DNA from: Microthyrium microscopicum
Lineage: Eukaryota > Ascomycota > Dothideomycetes > Microthyriales > Microthyriaceae
Assembly: GCA_010405405.1 (NCBI GenBank)
Contig: MU004231.1
Span: 240,321-304,320 of the forward strand
Direction of reading: 5' to 3'
DNA length: 64,000 nucleotides
The first letter of the stretch is position 1. Every line of letters begins with the position of its first letter. A program made the translations under genes and the position numbers. Positions 40,201-51,964 of the stretch are shown piece after piece. The notes beneath the pieces are model-generated. The model did not search any database and was not told where the DNA came from. It was given only the letters and a program-made list of their open reading frames with translations.

Positions 40201-43200
40201 CGCGATCATTAAGAGTATCGACTAACGTGTTCCATTCAGTGTCAGCCCAGAGGTCTGGAGATAAGTATTTGCTGGTTTTAAACTTAGAAGATGGGGTATG
40301 TTGGCTGCTGACATTTCTCATTCGTAGAGATTCAAGTAGGAGTCCAATGATATTGCTCTGCCTCGATCTCGCGGCCAACATCAAAGGAGTCATGCCCTCA
40401 AAAGTTGCGATGGTTGGGTCAGCTCCCAAGTCGAGTAGTAGTTTTGTTGTGGTTTCTGACACTGTCACAGCAAGGTGGAGAGGCGTAACGCCATCTCCGT
40501 CCTGCACGTCAAGGCATGTGGTAGCTCCCAGAATGACATCAATCTCATACACTTGTCTTGATTTTCGTGATCTGTCCCAATTAATGGCAGACAAAGTGTG
40601 CAACGGCACCCTTCCATTGTTATTCTTCTGCATTGGGTCGATGCCTAGAAACAGCAGTCGTTTCCAAAGCACTAAATCAGCATCGACTCTTGAAGCGAGT
40701 TCATGAAGAAGATTATTGCCCTTGTGATCAACTTCGTGAATATCTAATCCCTGGCTAAGACAGAAATTCAGGCTGAGTGGCCCTGATGTAAGTGTTACAT
40801 GTGAGCTAAATCTGTCATAAGATCCAATAGCTTGATGACAGAGTGTGCGACCATCCAAGTCGCGTGTGCCGGTTGATGCTCCTTTGTCTATCAGAAACTT
40901 GAGAATATCGCTGGTATCGCCAGATGACTTGGGCGACATAGCACGGAACAATAGCGTGGCACCTGTCCCGTCTTTGGCGTTGATATCTGCTCCGTATTCC
41001 AGTAAGACTTCCATCTTGTCGGCCAGGTCTGTGGTTCGAAGGTTCATAACATGCAACGGAGCCTCTCCCTTATGATTCCTCGAATTGGGATCAGCTCCAT
41101 TTTCCAGAAAAGTTTTCATTATTGCAACACTGCAGTTCCACCGTGCCAGACAGATATGTAACGGACTAGATCCCAGATTATTAGTTAGACTATAATCAGG
41201 ACCGTATTCCATGAGTTTCAGAATTGGGTCATCGTGTGGGTTTTCCAACATAGCTAAAAGCGGTGTGTTGCCGTCCTTGCGGCGCTTATCGATATTGGCT
41301 TTGCCATTTTCGATCAAGACGGCCAAGCAGTCCGGAGAAGCCTTGAAAATTGGAGTGGAACCTTCATCATCTTCACAGTCTGCATCAGCTCCTGCCCTAA
41401 GCAGTAATTCAACCGCAAGAGGATTTTGGACGGCGATGTGTAGTGGCGTTTCACCTAGCTTGTTGCGTTGACTAATATTGGCTCCAGCCTCCAGAAGCGA
41501 TGCGAATATATCTTGGAAGTCGGTCGAATCTATCGCAGGCGGTCTACGCCTTCCACTACCCCCGACTTGATTTTCTTTCCGCAGCGGCGGTAAACGACAA
41601 AATGCTGCGAGTGCGGTGAAGCCTCTACCATTTGAAAAAGGCACATGGCGATCATATCCTTGGAATCCATGAAACTCGTTGTCTTGTTCAACTTCGCAGA
41701 TGATAGTAGGGTCTGCGCCATTTGCCAAAAATAACTTCATGATATCAACGCGTCCAGCCGCACACGCGCTCAACAATGGCGTGGTATCTCTGACTTTTGT
41801 ATTCAGATCGAGTCCTGGATAGTGCAGAATCCTGGATACAATTTTGGTTTGGCCCCTCTCCACCGCCCACATCAATGCCCGATAGGCCACACTGACAGTT
41901 CTGATGTGTGGAAGAAATACTGCGACTGTTTCGTCATGGCCATTTTGGCATGCGTACATCAAAGGAGTATGACCTGCACTTGTTGACGCGTTTCCACAAT
42001 GTCTACCTGGATTTTCCTTTGATTTGGGTACTAATGGGTCTAAGCGGACGCGGTTAGCTCAGTGACCACAATGCCTTGCCATCATTTTCAAATAGTGAAA
42101 AAACTTTCCGGTTTCAAATGTGCAGAGAAATCAATACTCCATAGCATAATGGTACTAAAAGTATCTGCTCTTCGTCAAAGAGTGGTAGTCTGGCTAGTTG
42201 AAAGGGAGTATGCCACTTCGTGTACAACGGACTGAGAAAACTGAAACGGACAATTACTTACCAACTCCGGCCTCGAGAAGAACGGCGGCGACAGCAAAAT
42301 GGTTATCAGAAGCGGCTTTGTGCATTGGCGTTAGGCCCTGCATCTTGTCCTCATGATTTGGCTTCGCTCCGGCGGTAATGAGCAAGCGAACGATCTGTGC
42401 ATGTCCATTTGATGCCGCCCACCACAATGGAGTCTTTCCTTCGGCATTATCACACGCATCAACGATCAGAGAATCTAGGCTCAGGAGTCTTTTGGTGTAG
42501 CTTATAAGTCCAGTGCTTGCAGCGATTTGCAGATCTGTGACATGGCCAAGGACTTTTCTTCTGGCTGGCCAAGTCCAGGAAAGCCAGAAACTGACCAGAG
42601 CCTTATCTCGGAGAAAGGTAGCGACTGAAGTGTTTAACTTGCTCTGGTCGTGACCAGCGACTTCGGATTTGGCGATATGAACGTTCCAGGTTGTAGCGGC
42701 GTACGCAAGAAATGGATACCGTAGCCTCATTCGAATCTTTGATTGCTTTGATAGCGCGAACACACTGCTAAAGTCATACTCTGAGTCAGTATCGAATTGG
42801 CAGTCCGCTTCATCTTCGCTTTGAACGCTTGGACACTTCACAGCTGCGATGTATTTCAGGCATGTAGTTGCAAGATTTGCATGTGTCGGTCCAGCATATA
42901 GTACAGGATAGCCAGTGTTAATGCTTGTTCTCGTAGAGCCATTAAGGTACTCAGTAAAAGAATGGTGCACAACGCAGATTGTCTCATCTGGGAGAATTTC
43001 CAAGAGCGGACCACAGGCGACTCGAACGAGATTTTTTGCAGCGTTAAGATCACGCTCGGCTGCGGAGAAGTAAATGCTGTTTAGCATTTCTGCTATTTCG
43101 ATTAATCTCAAAGGACGTGTTGCATGTGTAACCCATTGGAGTATCAACAGCTGTGTTTTCTGTGGCAGGCCTGATCTACGAGCATGCTCTCGCAACAAGT

Positions 43201-44167
43201 TTTCGTACACTGCATTGAGGTCAATGGGCAGAGTTGCGAGTACTTCTTTGGTGTCTGCTCCTGGCTCCAGGAATGCTTCCATAGCAAGCTTGGCGTAAAG
43301 GAAAAGCCCATTGGCTCGTCCGGGGATGGCCTCTTTGATCAATTTTCGATCATCAATGGCAATACTTGAAAATTCTAGATGATGTTGAACATAATTTCCT
43401 ATGTCGACATCAACAAGTCTTTCAGTAAGCCGAATGTGCAGGCACTTGGTGGCTTTGAGTGGCACCTCTACCTTGGGTACAGGCCGACTGGTAATCAAGA
43501 CTTTTACTTTATGTGGCTTCCAGTGGCCCAGCTCAGATAACGCACGAAGAAATTCGTCGTTCCCTTGATCCATCTCATCCAAAGCGTCGGCAACACAGAA
43601 GACTTTGTCAGGTAACCCAAGAAACGCCATACGCAAATCTCGCCAAAGGTCGTCCATAGACATGCTATCGATTGACCGTTTCGTTTCGACATATTTAATC
43701 AGCCGCAATTGCAAAGGAGGACTATAATCGAGTATTTGATCCATCCAGTCGCGTAACAGTGAAGCAGGTTTGTGATTTGCATCAATAATTTGGCGGAAGA
43801 AGAAATAGAGGACTGGTATTCCTTTCTGCGCTCGAGAAATTTCAGCAATCAATTTGGAAGCTATCACAGATTTCCCCGAGCCCGGTACGCCTTTGATCCA
43901 AAGCATGCCCTGCTCTTGGCCGTCCCGCCAGGTTTGGTACTGATTGCTGTTGGTGATCCAGTCGCCAGTGCCGGCAAAGTGAGTTGCCAAATGCTTTCGA
44001 TATTCACCATTGTCCAGGCCGTAGGAAGTTGGCTGTAGCCAGTTTCGAATGCTTTGTAGATCTTCTGATGATTGAGGAAGTATCTGCTCTGGATTGTAGT
44101 TACCGACATCGTCGCGATCAATTACAACCGCATCATTGTCGCTCGAGCTTGATGAGATGGTTGACAT
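37267..44167 (-). CDS. NACHT-ankyrin NLR-like receptor (about 2160 residues)
   Basis: Three exons: 42262-44167, 39344-42039 and 37267-39147; frame is kept across two long introns (222 and 196 nt), both with CTAAC branch sites and good acceptors (CGCTTAG, GTCAG). The NACHT domain (about 85-400) has a P-loop GVPGSGKS (93-100), Walker B VFCVADALDEMD and sensor VLITSRP. A winged-helix/helical region follows, with PLRLIEIAEML and VVHHSFTEYL. From about residue 590 to the end there are more than 25 ankyrin-type repeats (GKTPLWWAASNGHAQIVRLL, GETPLHIAVQNPLAVELLL, DGRSLLHITARS and others). The N-terminus before NACHT is only about 60 polar residues, so no HET, HeLo or other effector domain is visible. 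The frame is open for about 100 codons above the chosen ATG, so a longer start is possible. Such STAND proteins act in fungal non-self recognition. Confidence 0.88.
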
Positions 44168-45471
44168 ATTGATCTCTAATATAACAAGTGAATCGAAGTA
44201 TCGAAGAATCAAAATATGATTCCCAAGGAGCTCGATTGTCCCAACTTTGAGGCGTAGGGATGGCAATGGGCCGGCGAATGATGACTCTTGAAATGCACCC
44301 ACTTGCATGTTGCACCAAGGCACCAGTGCTGAAGGATCAAGATCCCGCATCTGCCTAGCTGCGCAACCAGTACGTACCAAATATGGCAACGAATAGACCC
44401 GTCTTTGAGTGGTTGCCGCAAACATTATTTGACCCGAGACCAGCATCAGTCTGGCTCTGGCATGTCTGCTCAACCTTTAACCCATCTTACCCAGGCTCTT
44501 TCTCGCCGCACAGTCGTCTGCACAACCATGCGTGAAAACATAGTGAATCTGCACAACGGCTGGTTATTAGACAAGATAATTGCCGTGCTGTCTCTTGCTT
44601 CTTGACTTGCTGCCATGCTGGACTTCTAATTCCAACCTAGATTGCATCTTGGTGATCGTAGGTACTTACCCGGTGCACTGGATCCATACATATCCATTGA
44701 AGCCAGTGAAAACGCTTGCTAGAGAATCCGATTCAATGAGAATCGTCGGTATTTCTGCTTTGACTTTGGAGTTGGCGGGTGGGAGAAACGCAACGCGTGC
44801 TGACATCGAGATTGTTGGATGTGGCCCATCTTATCTGATTAGATCCGATCTGTCACGAAACTCCTCCATCAATTTGAGTTTTGTTCAACTACCAACACGA
44901 TTTCTTCAACCTCGAGGCTCTCATCACAAAAGAAGACGATACTCCTCATCCTCATCAAAAGCTAGAGGCTCTTCATGCTCTTGCTTCGAAATTCTTCAAT
45001 TATAAGTAGCGTCTGAGGTTAGCATGTAATACCCCAGCGTACCTTCATCTAAACCGCGGCTCTTAAGTTGTCAAGCTTCAACTCCTTATGGACTTCCTTG
45101 GCCTGTCGACTAGTCAGCTTGCGAAGACCAACATTCATGACTTGTCAGAGGATTAGGGACGTCTTGTTCACCTCTTGTCAATCATTTCTGGCCACACCCT
45201 GATCCATGTTGTTCTGTCCGATTTGGACCATGTAGGACGATGTTGCATCTATTTTTTGTGGTACACTGTCAAATATGTGCAGGAAGGGGAGTTATGAATG
45301 GTATTATGTGGAAGACTGAACTAAATGTGTCAATTGAAAGAAGCGTAGAGATTGACTTATTGCACAACCACTTTATGATTCTACACCTTGAATATACTCG
45401 CGATTCCATGGATAAACAGTAACTAGCAACCAAAGTGTGCTTCCTCCGTCAGATATTGAGTTTGATAGATC
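44168..45471. other. Intergenic region upstream of the NACHT-ankyrin gene
   Basis: 1.3 kb. The open frames (including the continuation of the NACHT frame to about 44450) are not convincing. No tRNA or repeat recognised. Confidence 0.4.
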
Positions 45472-46305
45472 TTAAAATACATTTGCTGTCTCCCATGGAT
45501 GACTATCCGCTGTACCGTCCAATGCGACTTGAGCACCCATGATGTCTATCCATTTCGATCTCAATCTTGGACCTGGCGCATCGCGTGGATAAGGATTGAA
45601 CGTTTCCGGGCATGCCTCAAAAAGCTGCTCCGTCTCGTGCGGAGTAGCTAGTCGCATGAATATCACCTTGACACATACTTTTCTGTCGATGATATTGACC
45701 AAGCTCCCGCATAAGTTATGCAGGGACGAGCTGACTTTCCATCGATTATAAGCCTGGAGCAGATCTGGCGCGATTTGAGAGAGGTGTGGGCTGCTGCGAA
45801 GGACTATGTACAAGTCCTTCAACTCAGGATAGTCCCATTGGAGAGATCTGTGTCGGACAGTGCTGTTGAAGTAGCCAGTCCATAGAGGCAGATCTCGATC
45901 TTTTATCTTGACCATCATGCTCTCTACACGTTTACTCGCTTTTATATTGTTTGCGTACAAGAACATGTTGGCATCTGATGGGTGTATAAATAATGGTATG
46001 TTGTCGCTGTAGAGAATGGATACAGCATCGGCGTAGATTGTCTTGTTGGTTCGTAGTAGGGCGGTGCCTAGCTGATTGCCTGTCTTCTTGTTGTCGGGCC
46101 AAGAGATTGGATTGTTGCCATTCGATAGGCAGAGCTTCCAGATCTCTTTTCGGAGCTCGAATGGTAGGCTCATCAGACGGCAGTTTGCGATCTCGTCCTT
46201 TGCCTTATCTGCCGTCAGGTTGTAATCATACACTGGGTCGACACCCGACATGATTACGTCCTCGCTCGTGGCACCCTCGACTTCGTTGTCGCGCTCCATG
46301 GTCAT
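45472..46305 (-). CDS. F-box/2EXR-like fungal protein
   Basis: Single exon, 277 residues. The segment CRLMSLPFELRKEIWKLCLS (about 42-61) followed by LLRTNKTIYADAVSILYSDN (about 83-102) is the pattern of the large fungal family of F-box-like (2EXR/DUF7730-type) proteins: a leucine/proline-containing helix and then the conserved R-x-N-K-x-I-x-x-E/D-A segment. The rest is alpha/beta with no motif I recognise. Possible ubiquitin-ligase adaptor role is by family analogy only. Confidence 0.75.
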   Translation of the reverse strand: MTMERDNEVEGATSEDVIMSGVDPVYDYNLTADKAKDEIANCRLMSLPFELRKEIWKLCLSNGNNPISWPDNKKTGNQLGTALLRTNKTIYADAVSILYSDNIPLFIHPSDANMFLYANNIKASKRVESMMVKIKDRDLPLWTGYFNSTVRHRSLQWDYPELKDLYIVLRSSPHLSQIAPDLLQAYNRWKVSSSLHNLCGSLVNIIDRKVCVKVIFMRLATPHETEQLFEACPETFNPYPRDAPGPRLRSKWIDIMGAQVALDGTADSHPWETANVF

Positions 46306-47531
46306 TGAACTTAAGGTACTTGTCGGATATGGTCGTTGTGAGAGGACTTCAGGTACTCAGATATAGACAGGTAGGAGAAGGGTGGACAACAACGGGTGGT
46401 CCAGGCAGAGGTAGATCTAGTGCTAAGTGAGGTACTCGATAGTGATGGTTAAGAAGAATAAGGAGTGGAAGTAGAGGGCGGTGAAAGTGGCTAGGTAGAT
46501 GGTAGCAAGTTGTCACAGGCGGAAGTTTCAGAAATGGTGGACGTAGATAGGTGTAACGTTCCAGAGAGCAGAGGATCGGAATCGGATGGTAATGGACCAT
46601 AGAACGAGTTGGAGTGTTGGGGAGATCGGTGTTGCAGGTGGCGGGACGCATAAACATGGAGATGGGACTGGGGCCGGCTTCTGGCTCGTGCCTTTCCGCT
46701 CTTTGGCGCTCCCCTCGACCAGGTTCCGTAACTTCACCTCCTTTGTAAAGTCATTCAAAAATTCAGAGTAGCTTCAACACTGTGTTCGATGTGCTCTATA
46801 TGCTCTCTATACGGTGAAGAGCATTCCTCTCTTACAAATACTACCAATTGGAGAAGAGTCCAATCCAATACTGGCCCGAGGACAACGCATGAGCAGGCCT
46901 CATCTGCCACAGTATCACTTCTTCTATTCCAATCGAGACGGGCTGGCAGCGCGAGGCAGCAGTTGACATCCTGAGGATCAAAGCCTGGAATCGATGCGTT
47001 AAGAACAAGGGCAGAGTCAATAATCCATTATTACCTATCTTATATTGTAACCACGAGTCCTTGAAGAATGTATGAATCCGCGATATAGTCGGATAGCTGT
47101 GTGTGTCGTCTCCCTGGGTTTCTCATCATCTGTACATATATGCGGCTTATGTTAATCAAGTTTGAGTTGCTCATACATGTTGTTGAGCGATGCCCATCTC
47201 AATATATGTCACTGCACCAAACGCCAAGCAGTTCAGTTCGAATTGTAATGATGACTGACAACAATACTCAAAAGAGCAAGGGGTTCACATCCTCTGGAGG
47301 AGAGTTGTCATCATCTGCTATTTTTGAACTGATGTACTAATATATTATGACATAGATTCTGCTAAAATTACAATTCTCATCCACCTCTTACCTACGGCGC
47401 GCTTTATGCCTATTATTTACCTTTCTGGATCAACCTTGAAGGTTGACAGAATGCCAGTATGTACCTGTGCATCCTACAACTGTTCAGGACTACAAAGACC
47501 CCTGTGGATGGTACCTTGGAGCTGGCTTATT
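46306..47531. other. Intergenic region
   Basis: 1.2 kb; holds the promoter of the F-box-like gene and the 3' flank of the next gene. No gene supported. Confidence 0.4.
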
Positions 47532-49982
47532 CTATGAGCGACGCTTCTTCTTACCTCTAGTGGTCTTTGGACTATCGGGATTATAACTGGAGCCAGATGA
47601 TATGCTTTTACTCCGAGTTGTCGGACCCTCATAATTAGTCGTCTCGTATTGAGTGCTCTTTACAGGACGGGTAGCCTTTTTACGTGACTTTTGAGAAACG
47701 AACAAATCCTCGGCATCGTCATCGTCAGAGCGGCCACCAAACAGACTTGCATCATCCGCGTCTTCCATCTCCACGTCTTCGCTCGTTTGCTTTCCCTTCT
47801 TATTAGGCCTGGACTCCTGAACCTCCTCCTCAGCAGTGCTGCTGCGACGTCTCTTCTTGCCCTGTTGTGCCTTGAACGCCTGGTTCGCCTCCGCGACACG
47901 AGCCATAGCATCTGCTATCTTCTGCTGGTTCTTGGCTTTTGCTGCCGAGCTTGGCTTCTGACCTTTTCCAGCAATGATCTCCAAATCGCCCAAATGTTGA
48001 GCAAAGTCAACCTTTGCTTGGCCATTACGAGCATTGTTCGCCTGTTTCTGGATCATACCTGACAGGGTGTATAGGTATTTTGCCGAATAGTTTCGTTTCG
48101 ACCGTCCATCGAGCGGATATTCAGGATAGTACTTTGTAAAGCGAGCCTTGTCCAGCTTTGGTGGTGTGGAGTCATCTGAGCGGCACTGTCGAAGGAATGC
48201 TTTGCCAATTCGAATCTCATCACCTCCAAGCATGGCCTTGTTACGCCCATCCATCTCCTGAGACTGATTACGGTCGTCAATGGCAACGACAACATTATCC
48301 TGGATGCATATCTCTGGAAGGCTCATATAGCGCTCCAGACAGTACAAATGGGTGGCAAAAGCAATGTGGAATGGATCTGCTTTCTCACCAAAATAGTTCC
48401 ACTTGTGATCAAAGGCAACTCGGACATGACCTGCACGGATTGTGCGTTTCGGCATCACACAATCACGCAAACGACAAGCAGACATGTTAGCATTGGAATA
48501 GCGAGCTGCCGAATCCGTAGGCTGTCTCTGGATCCAGATCTGCAATTTCCCAACGTCTTCGTGCTTGACAACACAGTCGTCTTCTGCCTCTGCTGTAGGA
48601 TGATTGTGTATGAACGCCTTGAAACGCTCAAGACTCAGCGTGCTTTCCTCAAGGTGGCCTTCAGGACTGAAGACGAACGGTTTCGGGCCAGCTGCGTAAA
48701 ATTTGGTCCAGACATTTTCAGTTGCGCCGTGGTTGTAATATCTTGACGGATCGTATCTGTTGTTCTTGCCAGGACGCTTATTCAAACCCTTCGTGATTTC
48801 GTTGATTCGAACAAATGGCTTCGCGGACTTTAGCTGAGGTCGCTCATTTGGGATATTCACGGCCAATGGTGGCGGTGAGCGGCTCTTGCTGCTTGATGAC
48901 CGACGAACCGCTGGTGTTCTGGAGCCTCTTCGTGGCGACGTACGAGACGCACGGCGGCCTCGACTTGTAGGAGATACTTGAGGTGTCGTGAAAGGGCTCG
49001 CCAGCCTGGTCGTCGCTGGCCGGGCCGTCGCCAGTGCTGGCGTACCACCAGGCGCGAGCGAGCCAAAAACAGCGTTCAAATCAGGGTTGCTAGTATCCCA
49101 TTGAAAAGGTGGGTCATTGGCTGTTAAGAACGTATCGTTGAGCCTACCTTGAGATGCCGATGGTCCATGCCGCCCTAAAGAATTGCGATGAGAGTTCATC
49201 TCTGCTATATTCAGTTGACGCTGTATGTTGGTATCGTAACCTCCGTTAGGATTGGTTCCAGAAGGAGCGGGTTGAAAGTTGCTCGCGTTGCCATTTCTAT
49301 TGAAAGCAACACCCCTAACGGGAATTTCGGCGATTCGCCCATTGCTTACAGCTGGTGGAGCAATTCTCCCATTGCTTACGGCTGGCGCATTCTGAAAACT
49401 GACATAATTTCCGTTGTTCACGTTGAAGGCGCCCGTTGGAACGGGTTGTTGGCCAAAGACCTGATTGGGTTGCTGGAAACGTCCACCTAAGCCAAAAGTT
49501 TGATCTTTGACAGGCTCATAAGCATCAATGAACCCGCTGGGATTGGTTGATACTTGACCTTGGGGAGCATAGGTATTGCTCGAGCCGTGTTGGTTTTCAC
49601 TGTACTGGTTTTCATTGTACTGGTTTTCATCGTACTGGTTCTCATCGTACTGGTCTTCATCGTATTGGTTTTCGTCGTACTGGCTTGACTGGTTCTGATA
49701 AGGTTGGGCTTCTGTGTATTGAGTATGAGCGTTCTGACCCTGTTGCTGAATTTGATATTCCTGAAACTGACCGTTCTGGTTTTGGTTAGAACCAAAACCT
49801 TCGACCATAGCTGTAAGCTCAGGGTCTATCATCATATTGTCCCAGAAGTCGTCTCCAAATTCAGCAAGCGGATCAACAAATTGGCTATCAAAGCTTATAT
49901 CCATGGCATCAGGGTCATTCTGAGCCTGTTGTTCGGCGCGCTCTCGAGACTCGCTAATTCTCCTTGACCGTCGGGGAGACAT
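47532..49982 (-). CDS. Low-complexity, probably nuclear protein with a conserved central domain
   Basis: Intronless, 816 residues; begins MSPRRSRRISESRERAE. The N-terminal 300 residues are Gln/Asn-rich and include six 5-residue repeats (YDENQ type, residues 102-131) and a duplicated PAVSNGRIA. An Arg/Ser-rich stretch (about 320-375, SRGRRASRTSPRRGSR) resembles RS-like or DNA-binding tails. The conserved-looking part is about 395-640 (RYDPSRYYNHGATENVWTKF, PKPFVFSPEGHLEES, HVRVAFDHKWNYFGEKADPF). The C-terminus is basic with acidic clusters (GKKRRRSS, DVEMEDADDASLF, TRGKKKRRS). A nuclear role is inferred from composition. No family named. Confidence 0.83.
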   Translation of the reverse strand: MSPRRSRRISESRERAEQQAQNDPDAMDISFDSQFVDPLAEFGDDFWDNMMIDPELTAMVEGFGSNQNQNGQFQEYQIQQQGQNAHTQYTEAQPYQNQSSQYDENQYDEDQYDENQYDENQYNENQYSENQHGSSNTYAPQGQVSTNPSGFIDAYEPVKDQTFGLGGRFQQPNQVFGQQPVPTGAFNVNNGNYVSFQNAPAVSNGRIAPPAVSNGRIAEIPVRGVAFNRNGNASNFQPAPSGTNPNGGYDTNIQRQLNIAEMNSHRNSLGRHGPSASQGRLNDTFLTANDPPFQWDTSNPDLNAVFGSLAPGGTPALATARPATTRLASPFTTPQVSPTSRGRRASRTSPRRGSRTPAVRRSSSSKSRSPPPLAVNIPNERPQLKSAKPFVRINEITKGLNKRPGKNNRYDPSRYYNHGATENVWTKFYAAGPKPFVFSPEGHLEESTLSLERFKAFIHNHPTAEAEDDCVVKHEDVGKLQIWIQRQPTDSAARYSNANMSACRLRDCVMPKRTIRAGHVRVAFDHKWNYFGEKADPFHIAFATHLYCLERYMSLPEICIQDNVVVAIDDRNQSQEMDGRNKAMLGGDEIRIGKAFLRQCRSDDSTPPKLDKARFTKYYPEYPLDGRSKRNYSAKYLYTLSGMIQKQANNARNGQAKVDFAQHLGDLEIIAGKGQKPSSAAKAKNQQKIADAMARVAEANQAFKAQQGKKRRRSSTAEEEVQESRPNKKGKQTSEDVEMEDADDASLFGGRSDDDDAEDLFVSQKSRKKATRPVKSTQYETTNYEGPTTRSKSISSGSSYNPDSPKTTRGKKKRRS
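49590..49679 (-). repeat. Six 15-bp units encoding YDENQ-type pentapeptides
   Basis: Units read YDENQ, YDEDQ, YDENQ, YDENQ, YNENQ, YSENQ; the plus-strand unit is of the type ACTGGTTTTCATCGT. Low divergence between units suggests recent slippage. Confidence 0.92.
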
Positions 49983-51081
49983 TGTGTGAAGATTGTCCGT
50001 TCTCTGTCAGTACAATCTGCTGTATTTTTCTTTATGAAAACTGCTTGGATGTAACCTTCTCAATTGTTTTTGATGCTTATACTTTTACAACTTTTGGTGA
50101 CTGTAGTCGTCGATTGTATGGTTTCTACCAAAATCGAAGACTTTGTTAATGCTATAGAGCATATGTACGATGTCAAAATATACCAAAGATCTCTACTGAC
50201 AGGTAGCATTTGAGGACAACGGATTTGACAAAGATTCGAAGGTTCAAAGGATTCACAGAGGGAACGATTCATTGAACTTGCTAAGCGAGAATTTTATCTT
50301 TGTGCTCAGCTAAAGTCCGAATTCTATCATCAACAAAATGATCCGTTTGCGGCCTATCCATTTGAAATCTCGAACAAATAGTTGTGGTCCTAGACTTGAA
50401 GAACTGCTCTAACATATTCGAGGCCATAGACAGGCTTTTGATTCACATCTTGGCTCCTTTCTTTGTAAGGCTCCGACATGCTTTGATATAACCAATATAG
50501 GAACAAAGTATTGTTTATGGGTGGTTTAAAATCTAGTATAGCTTTTTCCACAACAACGTACTAACGTGTCCACAAGGAATCTGTTACTGATTCATAGCTT
50601 ATAATTATATGCAATCGTAGGTAGACTATACGCGCACTGATTGTTAGACTTTTGACACAAAGTCGCTCTTTGACGCAACTTTCCAAAGTCATCTGCTTGA
50701 TTCCGAAAGTACAGATTGAACTTGGGTAATTCAATATCATGGCATCTTCCTACAGCTCCCAGTCAGTCATTGAGCTGTTCCCCGTAAAGATATCTATGAA
50801 GTTGAAGTGAGTTACGAATTATCGTATTCGTAGTCAAGTCGAGAATTATAGGCGAGAACAAAATACTTCTAGGCTTGAAGACCTTTCTGATGCATTCGAT
50901 ACTAGTACTAAGCAATGGAAGAATCGCCAGAGGTGGAATGCAATCCCTTGAGAAGCTTCCTGCTTCCAAGCCCCACTTTGCTTCCTCTTTACCCGTTGTT
51001 TTCACCACTTTCAAGCACGCAGCATACGGCGAGTTTCTCAGAAATTCCGCCTCAAGCTTGTCTTCTCAAGCTTGAAAAGCC
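49983..51081. promoter_or_regulatory. Divergent intergenic region between the low-complexity protein and VFA1
   Basis: 1.1 kb between divergent starts, AT-richer than flanking genes; no gene seen. Two short stretches near 50390 and 50870 (CTTGAAGA followed by ATTCGA) look loosely alike but are too diverged to call a repeat. Confidence 0.42.
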
Positions 51082-51846
51082 ATGGCCGGTGTCATTCCGA
51101 ATAAATGGCATATGCGGCGCGTTGCTGATACCCAGGCGAAAGCATGTTGGATCTGCTACAAAGCCTCCTCAACAGTGTTGATAACCCCCGACAACAAGGT
51201 ACTATACCTCGAAAATAATCGAACAAAGATCGTTCTTTGTTCTTTGTAAAGTTCGAATGAGAATGTGCTAACCTGTCATCTTGTTCTAGGACTTTTTCTA
51301 TATCTGTCCAGGTCATCTAACAGATCGTGGCTTTTGCACACCTGATGCCGACGAAGCTGCGTCAATTGCTGCCAAGAAACAACAAGAAGAACTCGAGCGA
51401 GAAAAGACAAAACTCATAGCTGAGTTTGCAGAGAAGAAGCGTGCACGTGAGAAGAGGCAAGAGGAGCGCAAGAAGAACAAGGACAAGGACAAAGATAAAA
51501 GTGATAAGGATAAAGACAAAGAGAAAACGGACGACAAGAAACAGCAGGAGAAGGACGATGCGGATGAGAAAAAGGATGCTGAAGAGGAGGAAAAGAAGTT
51601 GAATGAGCTTCAACAAGGAGGAGCTGTGGAAGAGGAGAAGGCGCGAATATACTCTTTGGCAACGTGAGTAACGTCCTCAGTAGGTATACGAGTCGCCGTT
51701 CATCTAATTCTGGTTATAGCACATTTTATAGACAGCGCGTAGATCGTATACGCAGTGCTCAGCAGGCTAAGCTAACGCGAGAACGACTATCTAATCCCAA
51801 CACCTTTCCATCAGTACCCAAAGGCCCACCTGGAGGTCCACGATGA
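51082..51846 (+). CDS. VFA1: VPS4-associated protein 1 (Vfa1)
   Basis: Exons 51082-51198, 51290-51663 and 51720-51846, 205 residues. The N-terminal zinc-binding-like motif spans intron 1: ACWICYKASSTVLITPDNK followed by DFFYICPGHLTDRGFCTP, the hallmark of Vfa1 (DUF1742), which binds the AAA ATPase Vps4 in ESCRT disassembly and endosomal sorting. A long Lys/Glu/Asp-rich charged helix (about 70-140, KDKDKDKSDKDKDKEK) follows, and the C-terminus has TFYRQRVDRIRSAQQAKLTR. Introns are 91 and 56 nt. Start ATG context GCCATGG. Convergent with YVH1; stops are 118 bp apart. Confidence 0.88.
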
Positions 51847-51964
51847 TTTTCCATGCGTCAAAAACCTCCAGCCAGATACCAATATGTAGAATGAACATGT
51901 ACAACAAGCCGTCTTTCAGGATCTATGCATCAATCATGGGATATCATTTCGTATAGAGCATGGC

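Noticed and set aside
44405-45005. Plus-strand frames of 66 and 141 codons upstream of the NACHT-ankyrin gene
   Set aside because: No domain or splice context; the composition is that of intergenic DNA.
51362-51616. Leu/Phe/Val-rich minus-strand frames resembling membrane proteins
   Set aside because: Artefacts opposite the Lys/Glu/Asp-rich helix of Vfa1.
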